A stretch of DNA of 64,000 bases, taken from assembly GCA_024362935.1 (NCBI GenBank), contig JANCRA010000124.1:806001-870000 (forward strand), written 5' to 3'. Under the pieces are notes generated by a model. The model was given only the letters and a program-made list of their open reading frames with translations. It was not told the origin of the DNA and did no database searches. The DNA is from Setophaga petechia (taxonomy: Eukaryota; Chordata; Aves; Passeriformes; Parulidae). The first letter of the stretch is position 1. Each line of letters begins with the position of its first letter. A program made the position numbers and the translations under genes. This document shows, piece by piece, positions 61,150 to 64,000 of this stretch.

Positions 61150-64000
61150 GCAACTGTGTGCTGAGATTGCCGAGCCCTGGCTCGGTCTCTCTGAAAACGT
61201 AATTGCCAGAGGGTCTATATTTCAGTCGGATTTCAGTCAGACCACCTTTCCATATTCCCAGAAACGGCGGTTTATTTGACTTCGCGCTCCCCTTCCCTCC
61301 CTTCAAATCCTTGAATTGGCCAACAGAGGTGGAGCTAAACTGAGCCACACATGCCTGAAGCAAAAAAAAAAAACCCAGCAACATGAAGCGAAAAAGTGCT
61401 CATTAGCCTTGGAGTGCCAGAACGGCAAAATGAGACCTAAATTCTAACTCTAACCTACATGAAAATTCCTAATTTAGAATATTTTTAACTAAGTAAAAGA
61501 GATTTGTTTTAAATAAAAAATCTAATTAATTTAGAGTTCTAATGTACTCTGAATTAAGGGGTTGTCTTTTCAGTATCCAAAAAGATGTCCGAGAACAAAC
61601 TGGAGCACATTTTGCAAAAAAGAAAAGTAGTTCTTTTTGAAGTAAAGACACATAGAAAGTTTACACATGCTTAGCACTCCAAGCTAAACACAAGCTGAAC
61701 GATGTGCATGCTAAACATGGATGTCTAGCTCTCCAAGATAAACAGAGCTTCAAGTGATAGAAAAAGATAGACATTTTATTGTGCATTAATAATTAAGATT
61801 TTCCTATCGGTGGTATTTTTCTTGTTGGTACCAGTCCATACATTTAGGAGGAACATTTTTTTACTGTAACATAATCCTACATTTTGAGACACATCAATAG
61901 TTTTTATATATTTATGCATTTTATTTCTATAGGTATTACAAATTTTTATATATTTTAATAAAATGTATAGCTTTCAAAAAGAGACACTCTCTTGTTAATT
62001 GGGAGTACTTACTTGTAAAAAGTGTTTGATATATTTTCTTTGAAGCAACTTTATTGACTGGTGACACCTTGGCATGCTATTCTCACATGCCACTTAACCT
62101 GCCTGTTAAAAAACTGTCACATGTTTGCTAGTAAATGCAGGCTCAGATTCGTCACTGGACATATGTCCTACATTTTAACTGCTATGATCTTGAGGTAGTT
62201 CCTTGTACACTGAAAGAAATGGATATTCCAAATAACTTAAGACAGTAGGAGCTAGTGCTGAACTCCTGCTTCAGCTGGAATGTGCTCTCTGTGCAGCTTT
62301 AAACACTTCTGAACACTTCTTTTTTAAAACACTTTTTTTTTTTTAAACACTGCCTTTGGTGTGTGCTGGTGATCTCAGTACACTGCTGGGATGTTTGTTA
62401 CAAAGGCTGAAGCTTTCTTACTGCAGGTCAAAATGTAGAGCATACTGGTAATAAATTTACTTTGGAAAATCGTGACATAAAGAGAAGGAAGGGCATGAGT
62501 GATGCTACATCTTAACTTCTTCAGTTTAAGTTACAGCTAACTTCTTTTATGGCTTCAGTGTGTAGCCGTAATACCACAATATGACTGAAATTTGCCATGT
62601 ATTTCTTGTTCTGTTGAAGGCGTATATTCTGCTTTTAGTGTACAGAATCTTTTAATGAATAATTCTTGGCAAGTCTTTCTGTTTAATCCTACAATTCTCC
62701 TCTGCTGAATTGCTTATAAACAGCTTGTTACAGGATTACTAGAGACGTTGCAATTTCAGTTCACAATTCCATTTATGGCATTTCAGAAAAGAGTGCTGTA
62801 AAATAAAGTTATAGGTTTGTATTTTCCCAGAGATCACATTTTGTACTTCATATTCTAAATGATGAACTGTAAATCCATTTATCTGAATAAAAAGGAACAG
62901 TTATATGAGGTTTCATTTTTTCAAAAATAAAACAAATGCACAATTATTTGGAATTTCTCTGCTTTGATTTCGCAGTGTTTTTGTTGGCTTTGTCTCATGG
63001 GCAGTGTTTCCTTAGCTGAAGTTAAAATAATGTGTAAAAATAATTTAACCATTACACCATTCAAAAAATACAAAAGAACCTTTAGATAAAAATAGGTAGT
63101 TTATATATCAGATGAATGCCTTTCAAACTTAAATGTAAAGTAATTTTTCTATGTCTCAAGGGAATTTTTGTGGAACTCTACATGTAGTCAATACCTGAAA
63201 ACCCTGAAAGTCCTTAGAAGTCTGGGAAGACCTGACAATTTAGGTCCTCCACAACTATACTAACAGTTTTGGTCATAGAGCTGACAGAGTTTGGAAACCT
63301 AGATCACATGGACAGAAATATGTTTCTGTAAGAAACACTTTAATTACAAAAATAGTATATTATTTAGGTAAATATAGAAAACAGTTTGTGTATAGGAAGA
63401 TAATTCTTCACAGTACAAACCAAAGCTGAGAAAACGTCTGTTGTGGGCAATTAGGATGTAGTGACCCTTGAGTTTTAATCCCTCTTCAGATATCAAATAC
63501 TTTCGTCCATATACATAATTTAAACTCTGTCCCTCCTAAAGTCAGAATTGTGATAGTAATCAACATCAGCTGTGTTAAGGGGTGTTCAGATTAGCTAGAA
63601 TGTATCTGTGAGAATGCTTTGAAGATGAAAAGCTCTGTATCATGGTAAAAGGTCCTACTTTTTTATTACAACAAAAGTTTCTGTAAAGAAATAACAGTGC
63701 TGTGTACACATAGCTGAGCTTTGAATTGCTTTTGCTAATGTTACTTCAAAGGAACAGTATTTGCATGGAAGAAGGAAAAATAAAGCCTCAGTCAAGTCCA
63801 GTTTACCTTCTCCATTCATTCTTGCCAATCTCCCTGTCAAGAGTTCCCATTATGCTGTATTGCTTGTTGACTTTGTTGTTTCTGCCCTAGAAGTTCACAG
63901 AATGTTCTAAATAGTGATGGAATATTGCACACGTTAAAAGAAGAGTATTCTGTGTTAGACAAAATATGACTCAAAAAGGAAGCCCGTATTTGCCATTTGC
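61150..64000. other. Intergenic upstream of MTAP, no gene recognised
   Basis: AT-rich, with only short ORFs lacking motifs. In mammals type I interferon genes lie on this side; none is visible here. Confidence 0.6.

Noticed and set aside
61150..64000. Interferon genes expected beyond MTAP from mammalian synteny
   Set aside because: No intronless ORF of suitable length or motif is present.

Overview
The window is a stretch of bird nuclear genome carrying the INK4/ARF tumour-suppressor cluster and the neighbouring MTAP gene. It has short coding exons with GT-AG introns, CpG islands at first exons, CR1 LINE fragments typical of birds, and LTR remnants that resemble endogenous retroviruses of songbirds and other Neoaves. 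The exact species cannot be read from the sequence.

Left third, + strand: an upstream INK4 copy has an ankyrin first exon ending at 4474 and a second exon starting at 5994. The first exon carries a p16-like signature but no in-frame ATG. The second exon is almost identical to that of the downstream gene but has lost 22 bases, which shifts the frame. I read this copy as a decayed INK4 gene. Next come a 60-codon ARF exon (10766-10944), an intact INK4 first exon with a p15-like signature (16141-16278), and the intact shared exon 2 (18548-18844), with a poly(A) signal at 19264. The intact INK4 protein is 144 residues and would inhibit CDK4/6. ARF is a small arginine-rich protein that in other vertebrates acts on MDM2 and so stabilises p53. 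Its reading frame stops at the exon 2 junction, as reported for chicken.

Right two thirds, - strand: all eight coding exons of MTAP (methylthioadenosine phosphorylase) can be assembled, running from 60851 down to 28652 and giving 286 residues with every splice phase consistent. MTAP lies tail-to-tail with the INK4/ARF genes, the same order as in mammals. Its introns hold four large CR1 pieces, several LTR remnants (one solo LTR with a perfect 5-base target duplication), and an unexplained internal CpG island near 36 kb. No gene was found in 1-3180, 19300-27780 or 61150-64000.

The most interesting feature is the cluster itself. Chicken was reported to lack INK4a. Here a second INK4 copy with an INK4a-like first exon sits upstream of ARF, while the INK4b-like first exon occupies the place where mammals have INK4a exon 1-alpha. 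The two second exons appear to have been homogenised by gene conversion.
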